This document shows, in pieces, positions 1 through 12,509 of a stretch of DNA of 64,000 nt. Below the pieces are notes generated by a model. The model made no database searches. It saw nothing but the letters and a program-made list of their open reading frames with translations, and was not told the origin of the DNA. Each line of letters opens with the position of its first letter. Position 1 is the first letter of the stretch. Made by a program: the position numbers and the translations under genes. The stretch comes from Paralichthys olivaceus. Its lineage: Eukaryota > Chordata > Actinopteri > Pleuronectiformes > Paralichthyidae. The stretch lies in NCBI RefSeq assembly GCF_024713975.1, contig NC_091112.1, positions 20,001-84,000 on the forward strand, given 5' to 3'.

Positions 1-1200
1 TTATCATGATAATATGAACTTCAAAAATGTTCTTTCTGCTCAGAAGTCGAGTGAAATATTTTCATGATAATATTGTTATATATTTATTTTCAAAAACGTT
101 TTTGTTTTAAATAATAATATTAATGACATAACTGACATTTCAAAATTAATTGTATGATATTATTAATTATGAATCTTTTACATAATTTCATCAGTAAATA
201 TCAGTTTATTATTATTTATCTGTTTTTGTCATGATATTTTTATGTCATAGTCTTTTTTAATCAAAAAAAAATTTTCATTATCATTGGTTATTATCTCGTA
301 TTAGGATATCTTGTTTATCATTATTAATTATTGATGCCACGGTCTGAATATATTTGATGCCAATGTTTTTTTCATGAGATGTTTATGAACAAGAGGAGAC
401 AAGAATGATGTGTTCATAAAGGTTGGTTTGTTTTGAAAAAACTAAATTGTTGACAAGTTTGGAACGAAGGAGTGAGTTAGAAAACTAGAGATCAGTGATA
501 GTGATAAATCAAACCACAGAATGTCTGTGTGTGGCCTGACAGTGTGTGTGTGTGGGTGCATGCGTGCCTGTGTTTGTGTGTGCGCCAAAGGGAACGTCTC
601 TGTCTGTGTTTCAGTTTCCTGAAGGAGGCGCTGAACCAGACAAGGTGGGGGAGGGGTGATGATCGAGTGATATTTGTGATGAAGGTGAAGGTAAAAAACA
701 TATAATTAACAGTGAAGATTCAAACACAGAATCATCGACTGAGTTTTAACAAAACATTAAAATAAAAGGTCAAGTTTTTACTGTCGACAACAGAGGGTAA
801 GAGGAGGGTGATGGGAAAACTGGTTTGACGGGAACTTCACAGGAAACCGGCTGGGTCTATGAGGACACGCCTCCCAGCTGCACAGGTGGATCATGGGAAA
901 CAAAATGATCAGATGTTTGTGGCCGAATCTGAAAGAAGAAGAAAATGTTACTGACTTGAAAATATAAAAGTAAACAAAGAGGGAGGAGACTTTGTCTTTC
1001 AAACAACTTTATTCATTAACATTTTATTCATTAATAACACAACCTAAATAAATATTTCCATGTAAACGTATAATGAATCAGTGATTCCATACACAGACAC
1101 ATCAGAGAGAGCACAGCCCTGAAACCCCCCATGTTATTTGTGGAGAGGAAGGACCTCAGGGTAAAACCACAGTCAGGTAGACACCCAGTGTTGTATGATC
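1..1200. other. AT-rich intergenic DNA, no gene seen
   Basis: Very AT-rich sequence with short homopolymers and a GT-rich patch near 540-590. Open frames here are short, without splice-bounded or recognisable domains. I see no gene. Confidence 0.6.
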
Positions 1201-1206
1201 ATGGTT

Positions 1207-1230
1207 AACCCTAACCCTAACCCTAACCCT
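1207..1230 (+). repeat. Interstitial telomere-like repeat
   Basis: Four copies of the hexamer CCCTAA (vertebrate telomere motif, C-rich strand) in a row. Shorter one- or two-unit versions occur near 3390, 37713 and 48430. Too short for a chromosome end; most likely an interstitial microsatellite. Confidence 0.7.
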
Positions 1231-1412
1231 ATTTACACATTTTCTTAGTTTGTTTTGCACATTTTAGACCTTTCCTCACAGCAGTCAAAAGTTTCCTTAG
1301 CCAGTCTCTTCCAGGAGTTCTGTCCCTACAACCTCCTGCAGGGGGCTCACTGTCTGAATGGACTTCTGAACATTAGGGAAGTATGAATCATGGAGGAAAT
1401 CATTTACCTCTT

Positions 1413-2180
1413 TCAGAGAATATAATTCTGTACTTTGAGTGACACTGTCTGCTCCATGTTAACAACCTTCACCTGCAGTATATAAGCCTTCACTTGTCCT
1501 GCTGTACCAGCATACACCTGCTCTCTGCTCATTTTAACCACCACTTCTCCTCCCTTAACACAGTTTCTGGCCAACAATGCTCGTATTTTATCTCGAACAG
1601 TACTCGGCTGCACCTCAGCCCCCACAGAAGTGAGCCTAGTGTGTCCCACAACACACTGTCCATACGGACACACAACTCTTTTGTGACCCATGTGTCCACA
1701 TTGAAAACACTTTATGCTTCCAGAGGTCACGTACGCTACATAAAACTATTCCTCATGTCGAACAGGAAAGGACGCGTCCGGTGTTTGAGACAGAGAGTCC
1801 AGAAACATAAAGACTTGCCTCCGCAGAGACTGGAAATGTTTCAGCTTCATGTCTTTACATCCCAGACCAACCAAGCAGAAAACACTTGCAAACTTCCCAA
1901 AGCGCCTCAGCTCTCGCTCCAAAGCTTCATTGATAATGAATGGATGGACAGAGGACACGGTGATCTGGGTAGAGGGCACGGCCAGCGGGGAAACCTGAAG
2001 GGACTCATCCTCTACGGTTAACCCGCATTCGATGAGCTGAGCCACAGTTCTGATCTTTGAAGAAAACCACCAGAGCTTTATTCATGCCGGAAGAATAAGA
2101 GATGTGTGTCTGATCTGCTCTCCCACAGCCAACAGCACCTGCTCCACCGGGTAGCTGAGCTGAGGCACCAGCCTGACACG
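1413..2180 (-). mobile_element. Decayed retroelement ORF1 (gag-like, CCHC zinc knuckle)
   Basis: Read on the minus strand, one frame from 2045 to 1413 encodes a gag/ORF1-like protein. First comes a segment with FINEALERELRRFGKFASV and LKHFQSLRRQVFMFLD, then a CCHC knuckle (KCFQCGHMGHKRVVCPY, pattern C-x2-C-x4-H-x4-C). Fish retroelement ORF1 proteins show this same order. A single TAG near 1746 interrupts the frame between the two parts. Upstream, about 2050-2180, the similarity continues in another frame (GRADQTHISYSSGMNKALVVFF), so there is also a frameshift. No reverse transcriptase is adjacent. This is an inactive relic; the clade is not determined. Confidence 0.65.
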
Positions 2181-3558
2181 ATGACACACGGAGAATACAC
2201 AGAAAAACTACACTATCAGTTTGTAACCAGTATGTAAATACTACACACAATGATCATACATTCAGAAATAAAGAAGATAGTATAAAAACACTCTTCAAAC
2301 TTGGCTCTTCAACACTAAACTTCCACCAAAGTGGAAGAAGAAAAAGAAGATGACTAAGATAAAATTTACATAATGACACGTAATGTAAATTAACGTAAAT
2401 CAAAGTAAGAAATTATGTAATAGAATGTGATGTAAAGTCACGTACCATAACATGAAATAAAGTAACAAAACTTAAAGTAATGTGAGGTAAAGTAACATAC
2501 CAATACAAAATGTAGCATAACGTAACATATTACTGCTGGGAGATTGTTTTTTAAATCATGATTTTTAAAAAACAAATGTATTGTTAAAAAAAAAAATTAA
2601 TACATTTTAAAGTTGTAACTTTTGACCTGTGTGAGAAATTCTACCATGAAGATTCATAAATGTACAATAACAAATCTTCTTTATTTTGTGATGAAACACA
2701 AATATTGTTACGTCTTTAGATTAAACTGGTATTTATATGATAAATTATCAGTAGCTGATTGTTTTCTGTTTGTAGTGTCTTTAACTTTAACCCTTCATCA
2801 TCATCTTCATTATCATCGTATCAGATCCTCACAGACACATGACGTGTGAGAGAGTCTTACCTTCAGCCTGCATCTGCATCTTTAATACGGAGATTCAACC
2901 CTGAAAAATAAAGCAGGCACCATGAGACTGATGACAAATGACTTATCAAAGAGCAAATAATCAGCTGATGACACATTATCTGCAGCTGCAGAAACAAACT
3001 GTGACAATGAAGCAGATAAATACAGAACAAAATGTGAAGACATCAATCTGTCACAGGGTTGAAAAGATTCCACTTCTGCTTCTAAATCAGAGAAAACCAC
3101 ACTTACAAAATGAGAAGAAGAAGAAAACGTAGTGTGGAGCGACAGAAACGTGAGCTGAAGAAGACGAGTACAGACACGACAGTGTCATTCCTGCAATTCT
3201 CTGAAAGTCAGGCCGCGCCCTCATGAGAAAAACGCCAAAGAACACATTTAACTTTAAATGTATGAAAACAACATTTATTAATTTACAAATTCTAACTCCA
3301 TTCTTAAAACATTTATAAACCATTTATACAATTACTAATTTATATAATCTAACTCTCTAATACAACATTTAAAAATCATTTTAAACCTAACCCTAACCCC
3401 ATTACAATCTCAATGTATAATAACATTTGTAAAATCTAAATCTATACCATTTATTAATCATTTATATAATCTATCTCTATAATACAACATTTAAAAATCA
3501 TTCATAATATCTAACTCTACTAACCCTGGTTTAATGTTTCGTAAAAGTTAGCAAATGT

Positions 3559-3601
3559 ATCTATAAATCAGCTGAAAACATTTATCAGCTGATTTATAGA
3601 T
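3559..3601. repeat. Perfect 17-bp inverted repeat (hairpin)
   Basis: Positions 3559-3575 and 3585-3601 are exact reverse complements separated by 9 nt. The arms contain the palindrome TCAGCTGA. No gene overlaps it. It could be a short MITE remnant or a structured RNA element. Confidence 0.7.
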
Positions 3602-3888
3602 TTCATGATCATCAACAAAATAAAATCTGAGGACGTTAGTGAACATATCTACTAACGAGTTGTTTCCTGACACAGCCTGGAGAGCAGGATGTTCATCATT
3701 CTGGGGTTTGATGATTGATTGATGATCGATCAGTTTCACATGAACCAATCAAACACCAATGACATCACTCAAACATTTCCCAGCATTCAACTATTATTTC
3801 AAAATAAGAGTCCATTCATCCAACTACAAAACAAACGCAGACATAGTCAGTAAATATCAGTGAATTCAATGTGAGACTTTTAAAACCC

Positions 3889-3889
<1 letters not shown>

Positions 3890-3930
<41 letters not shown>
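3890..3930. repeat. (CA)n microsatellite
   Basis: About 20 uninterrupted CA dinucleotides ending in CGCGC. Faces the (GT)n tract 58 bp away. Confidence 0.95.
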
Positions 3931-3931
<1 letters not shown>

Positions 3932-3985
3932 GCAATCAGACTGTTTTCAAAATACCAGAGACTGAAGGCCATGAACAACTGGGGG

Positions 3986-3987
<2 letters not shown>

Positions 3988-4055
<68 letters not shown>
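3988..4055. repeat. (GT)n microsatellite
   Basis: About 33 uninterrupted GT dinucleotides, complementary to the (CA)n tract just upstream. Confidence 0.95.
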
Positions 4056-4056
<1 letters not shown>

Positions 4057-4211
4057 CGTGTTATTGTACCTGAGTTAAACCGGTTCAGGAGAATATTTAT
4101 TTTTTGAAAAAACACCTTCAGATTGTGTTTGAAGTTCATGTTTGCTCCTGATTTGATCAGGAAACTAAATATCCACTTGAACACACACATCACATGACCA
4201 GGCGTCGTCAC

Positions 4212-4375
4212 ACTAAAGTCTCAGTTTCTGTTCAGACTAAAACACAAAACCAGAGTTTTCAAACTAAAATGAGACCAGTTTACACAAGTCTCTAATTCAG
4301 AGGCTGGAGAACACCAGGTGTAACCATAGCAACAGTGATGAGGTTTAAAACCGAAACAAGCTCAGCAGCGTTTCC
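4212..4375. repeat. Dispersed repeat, family 2, copy 1
   Basis: Begins taaagtctcagtttctgttc and continues through accagtttacacaagtctct and ggtgtaaccatagcaaca. A closely similar copy lies at 45228-45385 and a diverged partial one at 31757-31855. No coding potential. Family unknown. Confidence 0.6.
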
Positions 4376-4602
4376 AAACAGCAATAAATTAAAGAAAAGT
4401 ATAAAAATGTGAAGCATCGTCTAGATGAATAAAAACACACAAAGACAAAAGTAAACACACACACGACTCCTGATCTGTGACGATGAGTCTGACGTCGTCA
4501 TAGCAACAGAAACTTTAAACGAGACTCTAAACTGGAAGTTTGTTTTTCAATTTCATTCAAACTCCAGATCATGGTGTGAAAAATAAAACAGACAAGTCTG
4601 TC

Positions 4603-4667
4603 TGAGGCCCCAGGGCCCGAAAGAGGCCCCAGGGCCCGAGAGAGGCCCCAGGGCCCGAGAGAGGCCC
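4603..4667. repeat. GC-rich minisatellite, about 20-bp unit
   Basis: Three to four copies of a unit built on gaggccccagggcccga. On the minus strand it follows a possible acceptor (cagctgcag), so it could lie in a 3' exon of the CEACAM-like gene; this is not established. Confidence 0.75.
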
Positions 4668-4934
4668 TCTGCAGCTGAACACCACCTCTGACTAACAAAC
4701 TGACACCCTCACAATGTTTTTATGAAACAACACAATCTCTTAAACAGAGACTAATGTTAACATCTGAATGGGACTGCTAAGAAAAAACTCCAACGTCAAA
4801 ATCCATTTTATGTTCTTTAAAACATTAACCTCGGATTTCAAACAGACTAACATGTTCACATTCCTACACTGACAAACAGAGATATGACCTGAACCGCAGA
4901 GACACAACAGCCAATCAAAATCCAGGAATTAGTG

Positions 4935-4941
4935 TGTGCAT

Positions 4942-4972
<31 letters not shown>
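4935..4972. repeat. (GT)n microsatellite
   Basis: GT dinucleotide run in the 3' flank of the CEACAM-like gene. Confidence 0.9.
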
Positions 4973-4975
<3 letters not shown>

Positions 4976-5171
4976 ATATTAGCTTAACACAGATTACCAA
5001 GCATAAGGAAAGAAAGAAAGGTCATGAAGTGACTGAGAAACACACACACACAAAGCAAAGTAAAGATTGTTCAGACTAATAAAAACACGAAAAGACCAAC
5101 TTTATCATCTGAGCCAAAAGTAAATGGACACACGGTCCAGTATCAGAGTATCAGAGTATCAGATTACTTAC

Positions 5172-8100
5172 GGAACTTTCTGTCGACAGTATATGATCAA
5201 TCCAATCGCGGCAGCAAGACCGACAAGGACGCCGATGATGATTCCAGCGATGGCGCCATCTGAGAGACCTTCATCCAACGCTCCCTCCTCTACAACAACA
5301 ATACAGACAGAGGATTAGATACAAGACAAATGGTTCTTTTATGTTAAATCTAAAATAAAGACGTGCGTTGCTGCATTCCTAAAGAGCTCTCACCTTTGAC
5401 GGACAGCTTGTGGCTATATGTGACGGTCTTCCCGGTGACAGCATTGTGTGCCTCACATGTGTACGTTCCAGTGTTCTTGTATGAGGCCTCCCCGATGATG
5501 TACTGTGCAGTTTTCACTTCGGTCGCTGTGCCATTAAACTTCCAGGTGAAGTTGGCAGTTGGGTAGGACATTGCAGAGCAAGTGAGAGTAACAGTGTCTT
5601 TCACCTCCACAGCCTCTTCGCCTTTCACCATCGCTGGTTCAGGACCATCTGGACATGGAGCAAATAAAGACATTGCTATGTTGTATGGCTTTAAAAAAAT
5701 ATTACATCACTGTGAATTACTGTTTGTATGTTGTTAGCTTAGCTTAGCATAAAGGCAGCAAGCTGGAGAAAAGAGTAAAACGAGTTCATAAATTAAGCTT
5801 TAGTAATCATAAATTTAAAAACCTCATCAGAATCTTGTATTAGGAGATTTTAGTCATGTGGTTCAGAGGATGTTCAGGAAATTATTTCTAGATCATGTTG
5901 ATAAATCTGCAGCTTAAGAAAAGTTTAAAAGAAAAGTTGTTTTTCTCTTTATAGAACACTTATCTGATCTGATCACAGGTCTGTTAATCTGTTTTCAAAC
6001 ATGAACATGGAAACGTATCTCTGAGGTTTCTAACACGTGACGAACATGAAACTGAAGAACACAAATGTCTCAGGATGAAGAAGAGGAGCCAAACACGTAG
6101 AAGACAAAGACGTCCACTTGGAAAGACGAGGAGATTCCAGATGTTTTGGTGATGAGGGCCGATGCCGTGTGGACGAGCTGTAAACAACAACACTGATCTT
6201 TCCACAGCAGAGTTTAGACGTCATGTCCCGCATCCTGCTGCTCTACAGGCTCCACCCCTCACCTGAATGTTCCTCACATGTTCCTGTTGTTGGGTTAGGG
6301 GTTAAGGCTTTTTACTCACAGTTGACCTCCACCTTGAACGAGGCTTGGTCAGTGTTGACAGCGTTGGTGAGCTGACACGTGTACTGTCCGCTGTCCTCTT
6401 TCTGCAGCAGGTTGATCATCATGGAGCTCATGTCAGCTGCGAACACCAGGCGGGAGCTGGTGGACACAGGTTTGCCGTCTTTCAGCCAGGTCGTGGTCTT
6501 CACAGTGCCGGCCATTGCCTGGCAGCTCAGGTTGGCTGTGCTGTTGCCAGCGATGAGTGTCCCGGTCGGACCGGTGATTTTAGTGCCAGAGATGGCCTCT
6601 GTGAACAGAGTGGGAAAATAAAACTGAATTAAGATAAAACACCTAGAAACAGCCCCAAACAGGACATTGTTGTTACAAAACTTTAGAATCTCCAGGACCA
6701 ATGTGTATTATATGCTATTGGTTAAGTCAGGTTTTTTTATTTATTTAATTTCGAAAAGTTTCAGTACTTTTATCAATTATTTTGGTTTATTAACCTACAG
6801 AACCTTTCAGCTAAGGTGGTACAGATTTTGGAGACACGAAACATTTGAAAATCCTCCAGGAAATTACTGAATGTCGAAAGACTTTCTATTTCATACAAAC
6901 TCTTCCCCTCCCCCACTCTCTACGACGAGATAACACAGAAACTTAACAGTGTCGTGCCTCAAGGGAGGAAGAGGTTTCAGTCAGTGTTAGTTTCAGTTGT
7001 ACATGTCTGTGTGGTGAACTGGTATTATCATTTAAAACAAAGTCAGAGTCAGTTAACTTAACTATCTGTTTGTTAATTATATATATATATACACATATAA
7101 ACTATTGATCTATTTATGATTATATTTACACATGTAAACAATTGTTCTGTTTATATTTATACTCACACATGTAAATTATTTATCTGGTAAGAATTTAAGT
7201 CAAAAAATACATAAATATATGAATATAAATAAATTGTTTATATGATAAATTATATGTTTTGGTGTGAAAACCTCAGACCAATTCAATTTAATTTAACTTT
7301 CTGTCATAGTGATAATTTTCTGATGTTTAATAATCTGACCCTTTTTGAACATGCCGTCTGAGTATTTCTCAAAAAGCTTGGTGGCAGGCGTCACTCACTC
7401 ATCACAGCAAAGGACACAGCGGGAGACGGGACACTGCGCTGGGTCTTGGAATTCTGTGCCCTGCAGGTGTAGTTATCCTTCTTCACTGAGCCCAGCTTTT
7501 CAATCGCCTCCAGAGAGAGAACGGGTCCCGAAACCTCCAGCGCCTTTTGGTTCTGGAACCAGCTGAAGGTGGCAGGTGGAGACGAGAGGGCAGAGCACGC
7601 CAGACTGAAGTTAGAGCCCGCCCTGATGAACTGAGGCGGTGTGGCAGGAGAGATGATCACATTGTCTGGACCATCTGTGGACAAACAGCATATACAGACA
7701 ATAAGTGTATATATATATAAAAACTGTATATGAAGGCCATCAGTGACTGCATATAAAAATGATTGTTTTATATAATTTTTATTTTACTCATAATTGAAAC
7801 ATTTATATTCATCCTTAATACAGTGAGTTGATTGTTGAAGCAGATTAATCAGTAACAGTTGAAGCAGCGGTCGTGTGGTTTCACTCTGAGCTTAGTCATG
7901 AGGAAAGAGCTGCTGTTTATACACTGTGGTTTTAGTGGAGGGGGAGCGTCCTGTAAACACACGCCACCATCTTAACGCCATGAGTCACCTGGAAACAAGA
8001 CGAAGCTCATTACTCTCACCTGAGGGCTTCAGAAACCTGACCCAGAGACTGAACCAGGGCCTGGTGGGATGTGAATGAGTCACCGTGACACACTCATAGT

Positions 8101-11100
8101 CATGTTGATCATTTTAATTAGAGTTGTTCCTCAGATTGTCCATCACTGAAGCTCCTCTTTTCACATAACCGCAACATCACAGGACCACAACATCACATGA
8201 CCTAAACATCAGGTGTGTGATCTGTAGGTGAATATTGTTTGCTGAGTCATGGCGGCTAATGCTGCCTAATGCTAAACAGGTACAGGCTGGTGTGTCACTT
8301 CCTGTGTGGGAGGAGTCATGGTGCAGTGGTGCTGTACTCACAGTGGACTGTAAGGTTGAAGGCGGGGCTTTTCTCTGTCTCCAGTTTGTTAGCAGCAGTG
8401 CAGAAGATTGGACCAATCAGATCCGACCTGAGAACACCTGCAATGGTCAGCGTGCTGGTCGTCTCCTCCTGTGACATCATCAATGTAAAGAAGGCATCAG
8501 TCACCACAAATGTCTATGATCACACATCCATGTTACTGTAAAGTGAAACAAACAAGTCCAGTTTTTACAGTAAATACATAAAAAGATGAGATGTTAAAAA
8601 AACTGACGTTTTTAAGCGTGAGTCGTTTGCTATCAGCGACGATGGGGGTGGAGCCATTGATCCAGGTAAAGCTGAGGAAGGAGCCCTGAGCCGAGCAGGT
8701 GAGGACTACAGTGCTGTTGTGTTCGACGGCCTCGGGCAAGTTTGACTTAATGATGACGTCAGACACCGGCTCTGCAGAGACAGACCACAGGTTCATTAAC
8801 TAACAGGTTAATTTACTAACTGGTTAATTAATTAACAGTTTGATTAATGAACAGGTTAATTAATGAACAGGTTGAGTTACTAACAGATGAATTAACTAAC
8901 AGGTTGATGATCAAGGTGGCAGCTGATGGTAGATTACGACGGTGAATCCCCAACAGTGTCAGTGGATCATGACGATTGCTTCATCATCGATGAGACAAAT
9001 TGGGATTTGTGAATATGAGACTATACTAATAAAATGCAATTGATTGATTGTTTAATTAGCCAACAGATTGTGAGGTCGGTCAGTTTGAGTTTCTGTTAGA
9101 ACATCTGGTCTCTGACAACTCTCTGTTTATCTCTGTCGGAATCATGACCTGACGAGTTATCAGGACGACGACAGAAAATATCTGTTTATAAATAAATGTG
9201 TCAATAACTGTTAATCATTTATTCTTTTTCACTTTTTTAAACTGAATTGATAGTTTCAGGTGTGAATGATTCAGGATTTTTCCATCAACATTAAAACGGT
9301 GAGTTGGATGTTGTTGGTGAGGACTTGTAACCTGAGCAGTGAATCCAGAGTCGACGTGAAGCTGAATCTGTGAGATCAGCTGAATGGAGAGAGTGAAGAC
9401 AGAGGAAAAGACGGAGACCTGCTGGACTTGTTTTGCGTCTCACTGCAGCCCCGTCCTGCTTGTTAGTGAAAAGGTGAAGGAGTGGTAACCAGTTCTGACA
9501 GAAAAGTGTTTCCTCTTCATCACAGTTTCATCAGAAACATGACATCTGAACACAGTGAACCTGCTGAATATCTGTTTTCTCCTACTCGTGTTGTCAGCTG
9601 ATTGTGGATAGTGGTGGTTGACCATGATCGAGGTGGCAGGTATACAAATAAAATGTTATTTAATAATTGATTGATTGATTCCTCCTGTGTTACGACGTGA
9701 AATAACGGACAGTAGCCGCAAATGATGATGACCTTTGACCTTCTAACATGTCATTGAGTCCTCAAATCAAGCAGCACATTAGATCAGTAACCTTCACCTC
9801 CTGAATCTGATCTGTTCTAGTCAGAATTAATGTGACGAAACGTCCTTGAGGCATCACAGAGAAGAAGAAGGAAGGAAACACGGAGCCCATGGCCACGACT
9901 GTCAACTTGAACAAACATGAGGATTTACTGCAGAAGAATTAGGCCAAGGTGTGTGTGTGTGTGTGTGTGTTGAGGGGGTTCATGTGTGAGCTGAATTCTG
10001 TGTTTTGTGCTGTAACATGTAAAATCTTGTCTGTGAGCTCAGTCAATGCATTCTGCACATTTTTGTCACAATTAACACACCCACACTCACACACACATAT
10101 ATATACACACACATACACACACAGTCAGTACAGTGAAGAGCCACACCCTTAGAGGTTCACTGTTACAGTATCACAGTTTTGTTATTGTTTTTATCACAGT
10201 GATGCTGCAGAGCTCTGATCTACAAAGCAGGATTTGTGGCTATTAGGTTTAATTCAGGTTAACTTCAAGTTTAATTCAGGTTAACTTCAAGTTTAATTCA
10301 GGTTAACTTCAGGTTTAATTCAAGTTAACTTCAGGTTTAATTCAAGTTAACTTCAGGTTTAATTCAAGTTAACTTCAAGTTTAATTCAGGTTAACTTCAG
10401 GTTTAATTCAAGTTAACTTCAGGTTTAATTCAAGTTAACTTCAAGTTTAATTCAGGTTAACTTCAGGTTTAATTCAAGTTAACTTCAGGTTTAATTCAAG
10501 TTAACTTCAGGTTTAATTCAGGTTAACTTCAGGTTTAATTCAGAGTTTTCAGTCCCATGAAGCTCGTTCCCTTGTTATCGGATAAATCACCATGGTAACA
10601 TGCTGATCAGCTGACCTGCTCCAGGTTAAGTTGGAGATAAGAGATCAAACAGTATAAAAGCTCCACCCACTGACCAGTCCCTTCCTTTGAACCATGACAT
10701 CATGTTGTTATCGTGGAGCTGGTGTGGATCGTTCAAGTCTCTGAGGAGGACCAGGGTCTTCAGAGACCCACAAGATCCTCTGAGGAGTTTCTGAAAGATC
10801 TAGATTCTCCTCAGAGAAGTACTCACAGTACCACAGACTGCATCTACGTGTTCACTGTGGCTAGCTCAACAAAAACTACATTTTACAATTTATACGTTAA
10901 TAACAACTTCTTTATGGTTTTCTACTTATTTTCTTTTAGTATCTGAATTGTTTATAAACCTCATTATATATGTGTGTACTGATATCAATATACAGAAGAA
11001 ATATATTTAAAGTGTTGTACCTGTTGTATTGTAAGGATATGAAAAACATCCTTCTTTAGAGTATATGTCCATGTTTTATTACCTCCAGATGAGCTTGAAG

Positions 11101-12458
11101 CCATACATAGAGCCGGTCCTAGCCTGTATGGGGCCCTAAGCAGATTTTGATTTGAGGGCCCCCACCGCCTCTGTACCACCAGTGTTATTGACCATTGTCA
11201 ATACTTGATCATACACACACTGTAAATCTAACACACCCATTTTCAATTTTATTGGTTGTAGCTATGTTGCTGATACCAGTGCCAGCCTGTATGCCTCTTT
11301 GGTGAAATAGTGGTGCGGCTAAGTGGCAGCATAACTCACAATACATAACTATGTATCGTTACTGACGTCACTAGTCTCATCCTCTAAACCAACTTGTCTT
11401 TTAGACTCTGTCCCAACTGGACTTTTTAAGGAAGTTTTCCCCCTGATTGACAGTTCCATATTAAATCAGATTAACACATCTTTGTTAACCAGCTACGTAC
11501 CACAAGCTTTTAAAGTGGCTGTATTTAAATCTCTGCTAAAAAAACCTACACCTGATCCAGAGGTCTGAGCTCATTACAGACCCATATCAAACCTTCCTTT
11601 CTGAAATCCTAGAGAAAGCTTCAGGAACGTCTCAAGAACATCAAGGCCTGGATGAGCCAGAACTTCCAGAACTACTTCTAAATTCAGACAAAACTGAGGT
11701 CATTGTAATTGACCCTAAACATCTCAGAGAATCACTGTCTGAACAGAGAGTCACCTTGGTGTCAGTTTGTCCTCCAGCTCCATTGTGAGGAACCTTGAGT
11801 TATGTTCGACCAGGACATTTGACCAACATATAAAACAAGTCTCTAGGACAGCTTTCATTCACCTGCACAATATTAATTAGGAACATTCTGTCTCAGAATG
11901 ATGCTGAGAAACTTGTTTAGAGTCATCTAGACTGGATTGTCTGACTGACTGTGACGTGACGGAGCTGAACACTTGGTGCATTTTTTTCGACTCATCGTAG
12001 ATGGAATTGAAGAAACAGTTTACATAAAATCAAGTGACTCACTCAGGACTTGCAGTTGGATCTCGCCTGTTTTCGTGATTCCTTTAAGGTCCACAATGGT
12101 GATGCTATAGTCTCCGCTGTCCATTAACGTCAGAGACTTTAGGGTCAGGAAGCCGTTGGTCGCATTTATGGTCACGCGATTTTCGTAAGGTTTGTTCACC
12201 GTCAACCCTGCTTTTCCCATGGTGGCCACGTGAATCTGCTCCTCTCCATTGTTAAAGTTCCAGATGATAAAAGCATACTCCGGATTGTTAAGCAGCGTTG
12301 TCAGGACGATCTCCCGAGACAGCACCGCGTCCACTGGGCCGTGCGGGAGGATGTCCTCAGCTGAGCCACAGCCTGCACACACACAGACACAAGAGACAAG
12401 AGATACAAAGTTACAGACAGGCACACAGAGACACACACAGTGAAAGACAACTGCAGAG

Positions 12459-12509
<51 letters not shown>

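Larger units (their letters stand above)
2251..5171. other. Intergenic DNA with simple repeats; probable 3' end region of the CEACAM-like gene
   Basis: Contains a taa/cgtaa-rich stretch (2370-2530), a perfect hairpin (3559-3601), two long CA/GT tracts, a dispersed repeat (4212-4375) and a GC-rich minisatellite (4603-4667). The minus-strand gene that begins at 12625 should end here, but its cytoplasmic and 3' UTR exons could not be fixed: the transmembrane exon ends in phase 2 and several weak acceptors exist downstream. No other gene seen. Confidence 0.5.
8772..12042 (-). other. Large intron of the CEACAM-like gene, filled with repeats
   Basis: Intron between the N-domain exon and the first C2 domain. 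It holds short tgatta repeats (8800-8900), GT/CA runs near 9950 and 10080, a 22-bp minisatellite, a Harbinger-like dispersed element and a LINE relic. No additional Ig exon was recognised. Confidence 0.7.

Noticed and set aside
1207-1230. Chromosome end
   Set aside because: Only four CCCTAA units with ordinary sequence on both sides.
3871-4211. Frames of THTHTH and VCVCVC residues
   Set aside because: Translations of dinucleotide repeats; the same holds at 33793-34071, 37371-37742, 45441-45684 and 63579-63935.
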